From JAIYCX01 sp044351785 (lineage in GTDB: Bacteria > Bdellovibrionota_C > UBA2361 > SZUA-149 > DAOLCO01): DNA of 23,593 bases. Positions 6,505-13,346 of this stretch are shown here, piece after piece. The stretch spans positions 1 through 23,593 of the forward strand of contig JBILFC010000011.1 in assembly GCA_044351785.1 (NCBI GenBank), written 5' to 3'. Made by a program: the position numbers and the translations under genes. The first letter of the stretch is position 1. The number at the start of each line of letters is the position of its first letter. The notes below the pieces were generated by a model, which saw nothing but the letters and a program-made list of their open reading frames with translations, did no database searches and had not been told where the DNA came from.

Positions 6505-7350
6505 TTATATTTTATTTCTTAGAGCAGAGAGTATTTCACTTTTTTTTCTCCTACTTACTGGAATAATTAGTTCGTTCTGCATAATACAAGCAGTTCCAGA
6601 TTCTATATCTTTTAGTGACTTAACATATTTTTTCGATACCCAGTGAGATCTATGAGTCTGTATACCTGAATTTTCAGGAAATTCTTTAATTGCATCCTTT
6701 AAGGCCCCGAGGATTAAATGTTGTTTCGTGGAGGTGTATATTCTTAAATAGTGTAGCTCTGAGCTAATTGCAATGACCTCATGTTTAATAATACTAGAGC
6801 ATAGAATATTCTTTTTATCATTGAGCCCAGTTTCTTTAGGTAAAATCTGAGTTGATGAACTTGAAGTTAGATCTTGATTTTTAGACTTAAAATTCAATTG
6901 AAGAAGCCAAGGCGCGTTAATCAGAATCCACGTTGAGGCTACCGGGATGAAAACACCTCCAACTTCGTTAACAAAATCAGATGAAAATATCGAAGGATTA
7001 CTATTCCCCTGCATTCCAAAGAAATAATCTAGGAAATGAGCTGGGATGCTAAAAATAAGAGCCCCAACACAGCCGTTTAAAGTCAATAAATGCCAAGGCC
7101 TATTCTTAAGTATTTCAAGCCTAAAACTTAGTTTTTGTAAGTATATAAGTATACTAAGAGCAATTAGCATATGAATGCACCAGAAAGGCAAACTTATTAA
7201 CTTGCCTAAGCCCTCACTGCCTTTTGGTTCAAGACTTGTAAAAAGTAACGCTAAAAAAAGCCCTACTATAAAAAAGTATCTAGTTATAGAAAAATTTCCC
7301 TGCCACATACTTTCATTACTACCGTTTATGTATATATTTTTACCACTCAT
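6505..7350 (-). CDS. Membrane-bound LytTR-type transcriptional regulator
   Basis: A 281-aa protein with four predicted TM segments in the first 155 residues (about 22-40, 49-71, 89-108, 129-152). A Ser-rich linker follows, then a C-terminal LytTR DNA-binding domain (about 188-280) with the typical HRSHWVSKKYV and IPVSRRKK motifs. There is no receiver domain, so the membrane part probably senses a signal directly or is controlled by protein contact, and the regulator acts on DNA from the membrane. It is divergent from the beta-barrel gene at 7425; the 74-bp gap carries a LytTR-like direct repeat. The ATG at 7350 has no good ribosome binding site, so the exact start is uncertain. Confidence 0.85.
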   Translation of the reverse strand: MSGKNIYINGSNESMWQGNFSITRYFFIVGLFLALLFTSLEPKGSEGLGKLISLPFWCIHMLIALSILIYLQKLSFRLEILKNRPWHLLTLNGCVGALIFSIPAHFLDYFFGMQGNSNPSIFSSDFVNEVGGVFIPVASTWILINAPWLLQLNFKSKNQDLTSSSSTQILPKETGLNDKKNILCSSIIKHEVIAISSELHYLRIYTSTKQHLILGALKDAIKEFPENSGIQTHRSHWVSKKYVKSLKDIESGTACIMQNELIIPVSRRKKSEILSALRNKI

Positions 7351-7357
7351 GCAGAAG

Positions 7358-7405
7358 GATGTTATCTTATTTATTTAGATACGTTATTTAGCAGAACAAT
7401 ATAAA
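7358..7405 (+). promoter_or_regulatory. LytTR-type direct repeat and barrel-gene promoter
   Basis: Two GTTAT cores at 7361 and 7383, each preceded by A(T/C), start 22 bp apart. This is the spacing known for LytTR-family sites (9-bp boxes separated by 12-13 bp). The second box abuts the -35 position of a TATAAA -10 element at 7400-7405, and no recognisable -35 box is present, as expected for an activated promoter. The site also overlaps the upstream region of the regulator gene itself. Confidence 0.5.
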
Positions 7406-7424
7406 AATTAAAATAAGGATAGTA

Positions 7425-8111
7425 ATGATGAAAATTAGAAGAACAATGAAATTAATATATCTCTCTGCAATTTGCATTAATCTCGGGTTAGCTAAAATAT
7501 CTTTAGCGGAAGAGTCGGGAAATGCTGAAAAAAAGGATGGAAGTGTTTATGTAAAGGCATTTGGTGGACTTAATTTCCTAAGAAATGCTGATCTAGAAAG
7601 CGGAGGATCTTCTCCACTACCTGAGGGTGAAGCTTCTTTTGATGCAGGATTAAATGTCGGGTTGGCTGTTGGATACAATTTATTAGAGGAACTAGCTTTA
7701 GAACTAGAATATTCTTACAGAAATAATGATATTGATAAAATCAAAGGTCAGTCGGGTAATTTTGCAAAGTCAGGAGACTTAGCTTCGGTAGCGATTATGG
7801 CAAATGTTTTGTATTCTCCTAATGTATCTAAGTCATTTTCCCCATATATTGGTGGAGGTGTAGGTATACTGCAAGAGATAGATTCAGATGTTGAATTTAC
7901 TAATAATGATAGCGTTAGAGATTTAGAAGATTCAACTATTGCGTTACAATTAATTGCAGGTGTTGAAGTCCCTATTGCGGATTCGCTAGCTGTTTTTGGA
8001 GAAGGACGTTACTTAGGGGCTCCTGGACCTGAACTATCGAATAATAGTCAGTCTTATGACTTTGATTATAATTCTTTTTCAGCTAATTTGGGTTTAAAAT
8101 ATACATTTTAG
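7425..8111 (+). CDS. Outer-membrane beta-barrel protein, OmpA/Opa-like
   Basis: A 228-aa protein with a signal peptide (residues 1-28; the N-region carries Lys/Arg, cleavage near SLA-EE). Alternating amphipathic strands follow, typical of an 8-stranded small outer-membrane barrel: VYVKAFGGLNFL, VGLAVGYNLL, LALELEYSYR, SPYIGGGVGI, and a last strand ending in phenylalanine (ANLGLKYTF). It lacks an OmpA peptidoglycan-binding domain. The start ATG 7425 follows AAGGA by 7 bp; a second ATG directly after is equally possible. It is divergent from the LytTR gene, which I infer controls it. The role could be adhesion, surface structure or small-molecule passage; the sequence does not decide. Confidence 0.85.
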   Translation: MMKIRRTMKLIYLSAICINLGLAKISLAEESGNAEKKDGSVYVKAFGGLNFLRNADLESGGSSPLPEGEASFDAGLNVGLAVGYNLLEELALELEYSYRNNDIDKIKGQSGNFAKSGDLASVAIMANVLYSPNVSKSFSPYIGGGVGILQEIDSDVEFTNNDSVRDLEDSTIALQLIAGVEVPIADSLAVFGEGRYLGAPGPELSNNSQSYDFDYNSFSANLGLKYTF

Positions 8112-8164
8112 AACTTAAAGTAATCGCCATCAGTTCTTGTTATAGTAATTGATTCGAAATTATT

Positions 8165-8209
8165 AGAGCTTGTCTATTCATGGTAATTCTTACTATGTTA
8201 GCAAGCTCT
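8165..8209 (+). other. Two-tier stem-loop after the barrel gene
   Basis: Outer stem AGAGCTTG/CAAGCTCT (8165-8172, 8202-8209) and inner stem CATGGTAA/TTACTATG (one G-U) around loop TTC. It lies 54 bp beyond the barrel stop. There is no U-run, so it may stabilise the 3' end of the mRNA rather than terminate it. Confidence 0.4.
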
Positions 8210-8256
8210 GCATGTATTATGTTTATAAATTAGTACATTTAAAACTAATTTTTCAT

Positions 8257-8508
8257 AATATTTATTAGCGAGCCTGTTCAACAATGCGGTACGATAAGTA
8301 CGCAGAAAGGATGATAGTTCCTAAGGGCAGGACTAACCATATAACTAAGCAAGCGATTCGTTCAATGGGTCCAATTGTGTCTAATTTTGGTCCAAATCGA
8401 TTTTCATAATTTACTTTTAATGTATCTGCGAGGTATTTCATTTATATTTAATCTTATTTTCTATCTTGTATTGGAAGTAAGACGAGGTTAATTAAAATTC
8501 TTTACCGT
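8257..8508 (-). repeat. Duplicated segment, right copy (252 bp)
   Basis: The full-length version of the segment at 4955-5158. It contains the 58-aa small gene and about 67 conserved bases upstream of its ATG. The retained 48 bp are the only length difference. Confidence 0.85.
8265..8441 (-). CDS. Small single-span membrane protein (58 aa)
   Basis: Too short for usual ORF cut-offs but supported by its paralogue at 4963-5091. ATG at 8439-8441, TAA at 8265-8267. The N-terminus is polar (MKYLADTLKVNYENRFG), followed by one hydrophobic span at about residues 28-48 (RIACLVIWLVLPLGTIILSA) and a short basic tail ending VEQAR. It belongs to no family I know. It lies 187 bp beyond the stop of the binding protein gene on the same strand. 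Its duplication together with the binding protein and regulator suggests a shared function, but this is inference. There is no strong ribosome binding site. Confidence 0.6.
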   Translation of the reverse strand: MKYLADTLKVNYENRFGPKLDTIGPIERIACLVIWLVLPLGTIILSAYLSYRIVEQAR

Positions 8509-8577
8509 ATATTTTATTTAGAGTACTTATTCTCTATTAGATGGAGCTAATATTATGTTGTGTGTTCGCTCTGAGGT

Positions 8578-8608
8578 ATGTTTAGTGAGCCTAAGGCTCA
8601 CTAAACAT
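8578..8608 (-). terminator. 15-bp perfect hairpin downstream of binding protein gene
   Basis: Arms ATGTTTAGTGAGCCT and AGGCTCACTAAACAT are separated by a single A, 19 bp beyond the stop of the minus-strand binding protein gene. On the minus strand the T-run precedes the hairpin instead of following it, so it may act as an RNA 3'-end stabiliser or a non-classical terminator. Confidence 0.45.
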
Positions 8609-8627
8609 TAAAAAAAGGAGGTAATAA

Positions 8628-9725
8628 TCAGAAGTTCTCCACGACCTTGTAAGTCACTAACTTCCCACCTTTAACCTTATAAAGTGCAATGGGGAAGCTA
8701 TAGTATGTAGCCCCGGTATCTGTCCTTTTTAAAGAATACTTCCCAGAGATGCCCGTTTTCTCCCCAGCAAAATGCATTTGTTCTATGAAGTATTCATTTG
8801 AAAATCGTTTGTCAGTTCCTGGGATAATTTCGGTCACGAGTGATAGAAAATCATAGTATTCAACCCCATACTCTATGCCTAAATCAGATCCGAATTTATT
8901 ATTGTAGCGGGTTCTGAATTCTTCAGTAACATAAGGGGCTACAACAAGGGTATCTTCTATGTAGTTTTCAAGTCCGGCGTTTTCTTCAGTTACGGCAAAT
9001 TCTTCAACACCTATCATAGCTAATTTATATCCGAGCTCCATAGACTGTTTTAAAAATGCACGATGTGAGCCGGGTAGTAGAAGAACAAGTAAATAATCTA
9101 ACTTTTTCTTCTTTAGTTTAAGGATCTGTGTCCTAAAATCAACTGAGCCTGGAATAGCATCTATTTCTTTACTGACAACTTCTCCATTTTTAGCATTATC
9201 TATAACGCCTCTTGTAACAGTATCCATGAATTGGTTGCTATTTCTTACAACACCTAGATTCTTTACGCCTCGTGATCTAAGTTCATCCCAGACCACTTTA
9301 CCAAATTCATTGGTTATATTTCTAAATAGAGTTACATATTTTTTATCTTTTGCATCTTGATCTTCTGACTCCGGCGCAAAGAATGGTATTTTATCTGCTT
9401 CTGCAAGCGGTGCGAGGGCGGATAACATCGGTCCACCGAAACAGTATATTGCATCTACCTTATCAACAGATAAGAGTTTCCTATAAGCAGATATTGCTTG
9501 CTTCGCATCGTAGCCTGAGTCTTCATAGATAATGGTAAGTTTTTTATTTGCGTTAGCATTGTCCTCCTTAAAAAGCTTTTCACTATTAAGGTGTGCGTTC
9601 CCGAAGAAGGCTAGGTTGCCACTCAAAGGGAGGATTACCCCTAGTTTAAAGGGCGTTGGCTCTTCGCTATGGCTATAAGGGAGTAGGCTTAAGCTGATGA
9701 TTAGAAATAGAATTAAATTTTTCAT
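8628..9725 (-). CDS. Periplasmic ligand-binding protein, type-1 fold (Leu/Ile/Val family)
   Basis: A Peripla_BP_6/LivK-like solute-binding protein of 365 aa, exported to the periplasm. The chosen start is ATG 9725, giving a clean signal peptide (MKNLILFLIISLSLLPYSHS); a GTG at 9752 extends it by nine residues but lies at the predicted transcription start. Typical family signatures are LGVILPLSGNLAFFGN at the mature N-terminus, a YEDSGYDAKQAISAYRKLL segment, and an IYCFGGPMLSALAPLAE ligand-pocket region. There is no lipobox. No permease or ATPase gene is nearby, so it is an orphan receptor or works with a distant transporter. It is divergent from the TrmB-like regulator, which probably controls it. 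A 3' remnant of a paralogue sits at 6139-6222. Confidence 0.88.
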   Translation of the reverse strand: MKNLILFLIISLSLLPYSHSEEPTPFKLGVILPLSGNLAFFGNAHLNSEKLFKEDNANANKKLTIIYEDSGYDAKQAISAYRKLLSVDKVDAIYCFGGPMLSALAPLAEADKIPFFAPESEDQDAKDKKYVTLFRNITNEFGKVVWDELRSRGVKNLGVVRNSNQFMDTVTRGVIDNAKNGEVVSKEIDAIPGSVDFRTQILKLKKKKLDYLLVLLLPGSHRAFLKQSMELGYKLAMIGVEEFAVTEENAGLENYIEDTLVVAPYVTEEFRTRYNNKFGSDLGIEYGVEYYDFLSLVTEIIPGTDKRFSNEYFIEQMHFAGEKTGISGKYSLKRTDTGATYYSFPIALYKVKGGKLVTYKVVENF

Positions 9726-9755
9726 AAACAAAATTATGTTTGTATAAAACACAGA

Positions 9756-9793
9756 ATAATACTAAACTATAATAAAGTCAACAAAACTTGACT
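9756..9793. promoter_or_regulatory. Divergent promoter region with operator-like inverted repeat
   Basis: An inverted repeat AGTCAA-N6-TTGACT lies at 9776-9793. For the minus-strand binding protein gene, TTGTTG (9779-9784) and TATTAT (9756-9761) are 17 bp apart. For the plus-strand regulator gene, TTGACT (9788-9793) can serve as the -35 box, with an AT-rich -10 (AATTAT, 9811-9816) 17 bp on. The repeat overlaps both -35 boxes, as expected for an operator that controls both genes. Confidence 0.5.
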
Positions 9794-9831
9794 ACTTTTA
9801 TTTATATATAAATTATAAAGAGTTACAATTA

Positions 9832-10575
9832 GTGAGTATTGAGTCGGAATTAAAAGATATTGGTCTAAAAGACAATGAGGTAAGGGTTTTCTTAGCGGTG
9901 CTTGAACTTGGAGAGACCACTATTGGGGAGGTTGAAAAGCAAGTTAGCCTTCATAGACAGTTAATTTACAATGCTACTGATAGTTTGCATTCTGATGGTT
10001 TAATTAGAATTAGGGAGATTCGGGGCAAGAAGCACTTTAGTGTCCCTAATCCTAAAGTTATAGAGGAGAGGGCTAAAGAAAGGCTTGAACGGGTAAAGTC
10101 AATTGTTCCAAAGTTAGTTGATAGGGCTAACTCTAAGCAGGCTAAGGATGAAGTAAGTATATATAGAGGGGAAAGGGCTGTTAGGAATTATTATGTGGAA
10201 TCGATTGGCAAAGAGCCTAAAGGCGTAGAAATTTTAATTCTTGGAGTTAATAGTGAGAGATACTTCGCTCTATTTCCTGTTGAAGATAAGGCCTATCAAA
10301 AATTTGAAACTCAGCGGGTAAAAAGGAGAATAGGTATCAAGCTTATTCTATTCGGAGAGAAGGAGAAAGAAGTAGAGCTTAATAAAAATAGAGAATATTT
10401 TAAACTCCGCCTACTTGAGGATCTAGTAGAAGCCCCCAATGATATTGTTGTATGGAAAGAAAAGGTCAGTATGTTGTTCTATGGCCCTGAGCCATATATT
10501 ATAGAGCTTGTAGGGGGGCAGACGGTTTTAGGGTTCAGGCAGTATATTGAGGTCTTGTGGAGTAGGGGCAGATAA
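9832..10575 (+). CDS. TrmB-like winged-helix transcriptional regulator
   Basis: A cytoplasmic 247-aa regulator. Residues 1-70 form a winged helix of the TrmB type (LKDIGLKDNEVRVFLAVLEL, recognition helix near HRQLIYNATDSLHSDGLI, wing IREIRGKKHFSV). Residues 71-105 are a basic helical linker and 115-247 an effector domain of unknown ligand with a PLD/TrmB-C-like layout (EVSIYRGERAVRNYY...). The start is a GTG at 9832; no ATG is available upstream in frame and the ribosome binding site is weak. It is divergent from the binding protein gene, which is its likely target. TrmB proteins are best known from archaea, but bacterial relatives exist. A 3' remnant of a paralogue is at 6224-6301. Confidence 0.8.
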   Translation: MSIESELKDIGLKDNEVRVFLAVLELGETTIGEVEKQVSLHRQLIYNATDSLHSDGLIRIREIRGKKHFSVPNPKVIEERAKERLERVKSIVPKLVDRANSKQAKDEVSIYRGERAVRNYYVESIGKEPKGVEILILGVNSERYFALFPVEDKAYQKFETQRVKRRIGIKLILFGEKEKEVELNKNREYFKLRLLEDLVEAPNDIVVWKEKVSMLFYGPEPYIIELVGGQTVLGFRQYIEVLWSRGR

Positions 10576-10732
10576 ATCCTGATATTTTTTAGATTATGTC
10601 GTATTTAAGTTATTAGAATTTATATGGCATGTAGTGTATACAGGCCTTCATAATGACAACAAGTATAGGTCTATATTTGCCTATCTGATTGTTCTTTATA
10701 AGTAAAATTTAGTTGGGTAGAAGTTTAACTAG
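10576..10732. other. Intergenic stretch, nothing recognised
   Basis: AT-rich sequence after the regulator gene without a convincing ORF. A weak stem ATAGG/CCTAT near 10665-10686 may end the regulator transcript. No similarity to the region after the regulator remnant at 6301 is seen. Confidence 0.4.
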
Positions 10733-10887
10733 ACGCACCACTAGGGTTTTAGGGTCCTGGCGGTGCGTTTCGATTTAATGAGGTTTTGAATTTTCATCGA
10801 CGCTCTCTTCAGTAAATAGCCTTTTGGGTCATTTATTGAAGGGAGCATCTCAAAATTTGACTAGATCATGGTGATTTGGTCTTGAGA
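10733..10887 (+). ncRNA. Three consecutive stem-loops in the leader of the 10898 gene
   Basis: Stem 1, ACGCACC/GGTGCGT (10733-10768). Stem 2, a 15-bp pairing of 10802-10816 with 10832-10846 that includes two G-U pairs. Stem 3, TCTCAA/TTGAGA (10848-10887), which ends just before the start codon. G-U tolerance indicates a plus-strand RNA. Stem 1 might instead end the previous transcript. I match it to no known riboswitch. Confidence 0.4.
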
Positions 10888-10897
10888 GTTTCAGTCT

Positions 10898-12058
10898 ATG
10901 AAAAGGGTTTTGGTAATGAAAACGTTCTTTGCATTAATGGTGTTGTTCGCAGTTCAGATGTCTGTTTCTGCGCAGGTTGCGGAATTGGAAGCTGTGCCAG
11001 GCTCTCCTGATCAGATTCAGGAGATGATGCTGCTCAAGTTCGAAAGTTGCGACTACGAAGGTAAGAAGGAATTCATCCTCACCTGTCTTCCGGAGTTCAC
11101 AAAGATTCTTGAATCAATTGAGGCAAGATCGCTCAATGACGCTAAGGCTTTCGTCGAAGAGATTGCTCCCCAAATAAGGAGATATCTCAAGGCGAGCTCA
11201 GAGTTTAAACTGAGTACACAAAGAATTGAGCAGTCAAATTTGACGTTCAAGGAAGCTGTGGCTGATCAAAGGAAGTCAAATAAGGATGCTCTTGAGATCC
11301 TTAAAAAAACTGAGACTTTGCAGAATCTCTTTAAAGATTCATTCGTGACATTGATGCTATGGTTCCTAGTGCTAGTAGTCATATTTGCCCTTAGCGGGTT
11401 CCTTGCGTGCTATGCTTTAGTACTGCGCATTGCTCCGAACTGGGTAATTTTTCGAAAGCTAAGGAATGTTCAGCTGAAGCTTGCAGGCTTTAAGGCTGCA
11501 AACCAAGAGGAATGGAATAATATTCAAGAAGTACTTGGCCTGGCGATGGGGCATTTAAAACATGCCTCTCTTTACTTGAACGAGGTCAGTGAGAACGCTA
11601 ATTCAGGTCGTTCCTTAAAATCGATCTGTAAGGCAACTCATCTGGTAATCGGTTTCCTCGGAAAGTTTGGGGTGAAGACGGTCGATCCAGAATCTTCCCT
11701 ACTGTCAAAGGCGGGAATTGCCATAAGCCAATCCAGTGAGAAACTTTTGCAGGCAGAGATGGCGCTTCAGGCGAGAGAGGTGACGCTTGAGCAGACTATC
11801 GAACAGCGAGTGGCAAGTTTGCGCGTTGAGGATGCAAAAACTCTTGCTGAAATCGCGAGCACTAAATCTGAAAATGAAAAATTGAAGATTGAACTTGCTC
11901 AAATGGAGTTGGACCTTCGTGCGAGAGAGGTGCGATTGGCTAATGATCGGCAGGTGGTAGAGCAGATGTTGACTGATGCTAATCGCCTTAACGAGGAAGG
12001 GCAAAATATGCTCCTTTCAGTAGCTGGTTTGCCAGGGCGCGAGGAAGTAGCAGCGTAG
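10898..12058 (+). CDS. Signal-peptide, single-TM, coiled-coil protein
   Basis: No family recognised. A signal peptide is visible; it is cleanest from the second ATG at 10916 (MKTFFALMVLFAVQMSVSAQ), which also has AAAAGGG 9 bp upstream, so 10916 may be the true start. The periplasmic part (about 25-150) is helical with two cysteines close together. A TM segment follows at about 148-176 (LMLWFLVLVVIFALSGFLACYALVL). The cytoplasmic part (177-386) is helical, with a long charged coiled coil after about residue 285 that contains two similar stretches, ALQAREVTLEQ and DLRAREVRLAN. GC content is higher than in the flanking genes. The layout resembles signalling or scaffold proteins but no output domain is seen. 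A strong terminator follows. Confidence 0.75.
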   Translation: MKRVLVMKTFFALMVLFAVQMSVSAQVAELEAVPGSPDQIQEMMLLKFESCDYEGKKEFILTCLPEFTKILESIEARSLNDAKAFVEEIAPQIRRYLKASSEFKLSTQRIEQSNLTFKEAVADQRKSNKDALEILKKTETLQNLFKDSFVTLMLWFLVLVVIFALSGFLACYALVLRIAPNWVIFRKLRNVQLKLAGFKAANQEEWNNIQEVLGLAMGHLKHASLYLNEVSENANSGRSLKSICKATHLVIGFLGKFGVKTVDPESSLLSKAGIAISQSSEKLLQAEMALQAREVTLEQTIEQRVASLRVEDAKTLAEIASTKSENEKLKIELAQMELDLRAREVRLANDRQVVEQMLTDANRLNEEGQNMLLSVAGLPGREEVAA

Positions 12059-12077
12059 GTATCAGTTACACAGGGCG

Positions 12078-12128
12078 AAAAACCGGCTTCTTGTTGAGAC
12101 CCCAAATCAACAAGAAGCCCAGGTTTTT
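12078..12128 (+). terminator. Strong Rho-independent terminator
   Basis: A 13-bp perfect stem GGCTTCTTGTTGA/TCAACAAGAAGCC (12085-12119) is extended by AAAACC/GGTTTT and followed by TTTTT. It ends the 10898-12058 transcript. Confidence 0.85.
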
Positions 12129-12178
12129 AATAAATCGAAACGCTACTGTAGAGATTAGTAAGATAGGGAAAATAGAAA

Positions 12179-12199
12179 GAGGCCAGATAAACTGGCCTC
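12179..12199 (-). terminator. Terminator for the minus-strand gene at 12351
   Basis: Perfect stem GAGGCCAG/CTGGCCTC with a 5-nt loop. On the minus strand it is followed by TTTCTATTTT, on the plus strand by a weaker T-rich tract, so it mainly ends the convergent gene at 12351-13034. The 12200-12350 stretch holds only AT-rich spacer. Confidence 0.6.
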
Positions 12200-12350
12200 C
12201 GTGCTTTAACCTTTTAGTGTGATGGGAATTTAGTCTCCTAGATGGATTTTGTGCCAAACTACTTTTTTTCTTCTTTTGCTGGATCATTTTTTGTCTTATA
12301 AATCACAAAACGCTCTTCGAAGAAGATTCATTGTCCATGGCACTTCTCCT

Positions 12351-13034
12351 TCATTGGTTCCTAGAATTTTGAACGGCCAGAGTCATTTGCATTTTCATCA
12401 GAATATTACGATGATTATCGTTGCTTCCTCTTCTAATACTTGAAATTCGTTCAAGCACCACAGGATCAGCTACATTCGTTGCATATCGACCTGCAGCCTC
12501 TCTGATTAAAAACAGTAAACCACAGCAACATGTTAAATACCTTTGAAGTAGTGCCATGTCCGGAACTTCGCAAATATTGTGATTAAATTGAATTTGGTAT
12601 ACCTCGTCATTTAAATGCTCAAGTTCGTCCAGCGCTCTTAGTAGCTTTTTCCTTCGAAGTCTTCCCTCGATGAATATGAAACTAAAAAGCAAAGGAGCGA
12701 CTACAAGCGATTGTCCAATTTTTGAGGTAATTTCTAGAACCTCTCTCCAAGACTTGATTGAGGCGAATAGATTGCTTTTGGCTAAGCAGAGATATATGGC
12801 TATTACTACTGCCATAAGGCATATCGCTAGACCTAGTCGAATGCCTACATAGGGTTTGTTAATAGTTTCTATTCTGCTGGTAGTAATTCGAGTTTCTAGA
12901 TTAACTTCATCTGCAACTCGAATTAAATTTTGATCACCAATGAGTCTTGCGCTATCTACGGTTTTCTGTCGAAAATCCAGATTTAGCTGGTGTTCGCAAT
13001 CTGTTGAAGTTGAGCTAATGGCGAGTTCAGACAT
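12351..13034 (-). CDS. Hypothetical protein with two membrane spans
   Basis: A 227-aa protein with no signal peptide. Residues 1-62 are polar; two TM segments follow (about 66-86, LGLAICLMAVVIAIYLCLA, and 108-124, SLVVAPLLFSFIFIEG), then a cytoplasmic C-terminal helical domain. That domain contains ALLQRYLTCCCGLLFLIREA and a YATNVADPVVLERISSI motif that resembles the C-terminal end of proteobacterial proteins annotated only as hypothetical; I know no function. The start is the ATG at 13034. It is convergent with the coiled-coil membrane gene. Confidence 0.7.
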   Translation of the reverse strand: MSELAISSTSTDCEHQLNLDFRQKTVDSARLIGDQNLIRVADEVNLETRITTSRIETINKPYVGIRLGLAICLMAVVIAIYLCLAKSNLFASIKSWREVLEITSKIGQSLVVAPLLFSFIFIEGRLRRKKLLRALDELEHLNDEVYQIQFNHNICEVPDMALLQRYLTCCCGLLFLIREAAGRYATNVADPVVLERISSIRRGSNDNHRNILMKMQMTLAVQNSRNQ

Positions 13035-13066
13035 TGTTATGCCTCCGGTCTTAGTACTCTAATTGA

Positions 13067-13222
13067 TTCTGTCATGGACCTTCCACGACAATTCCCATCT
13101 ACCCAGATTTAATTGTTAGAACCTCTAAAAATCCTTTAGCGAGATGGTTGGTAGCACTAGGTGGTGAATTAGAAAATCAAGGGATTGTGAAAGAACTGCA
13201 GTTTGTTCCGATGAAATGTTAA
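13067..13222 (+). pseudogene. Possible 3' gene remnant
   Basis: An open frame of 51 codons without a start codon encodes a protein-like C-terminus (IYPDLIVRTSKNPLARWL, then ALGGELENQGIV) and ends at TAA 13220-13222. Codon choice is normal for this genome. An in-frame TGA at 13064-13066 limits it upstream. It is probably a truncated gene end; chance cannot be excluded. Confidence 0.35.
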
Positions 13223-13284
13223 AAGCGCGCTATAAAGTCTACTTTAGAACGCACATAGTACATACATATCTCTATTATATCTAT

Positions 13285-13313
13285 TTGATAATTATAAAAT
13301 AGTATATTATATG
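13285..13313 (+). promoter_or_regulatory. Possible promoter of the XRE-fusion gene
   Basis: TTGATA (13285-13290) and TATATG (13308-13313) are separated by 17 bp, 34 bp upstream of the ATG at 13347. The 10-bp palindrome ATATGCATAT overlaps the -10 and could be an autoregulatory site. Confidence 0.3.
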
Positions 13314-13346
13314 CATATTATTCTTACTCAGTAATAAGGGATTTTT

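Noticed and set aside
8611..8622. Strong plus-strand ribosome binding site AAGGAGG after the 8578 hairpin
   Set aside because: No start codon at a usable distance; the sequence that follows is the minus-strand binding protein gene.
11705..12004. 99-codon open frame opposite the coiled-coil membrane protein gene
   Set aside because: Antisense to the coiled-coil part of a gene with signal peptide, TM segment and terminator; no ribosome binding site and no protein-like features.
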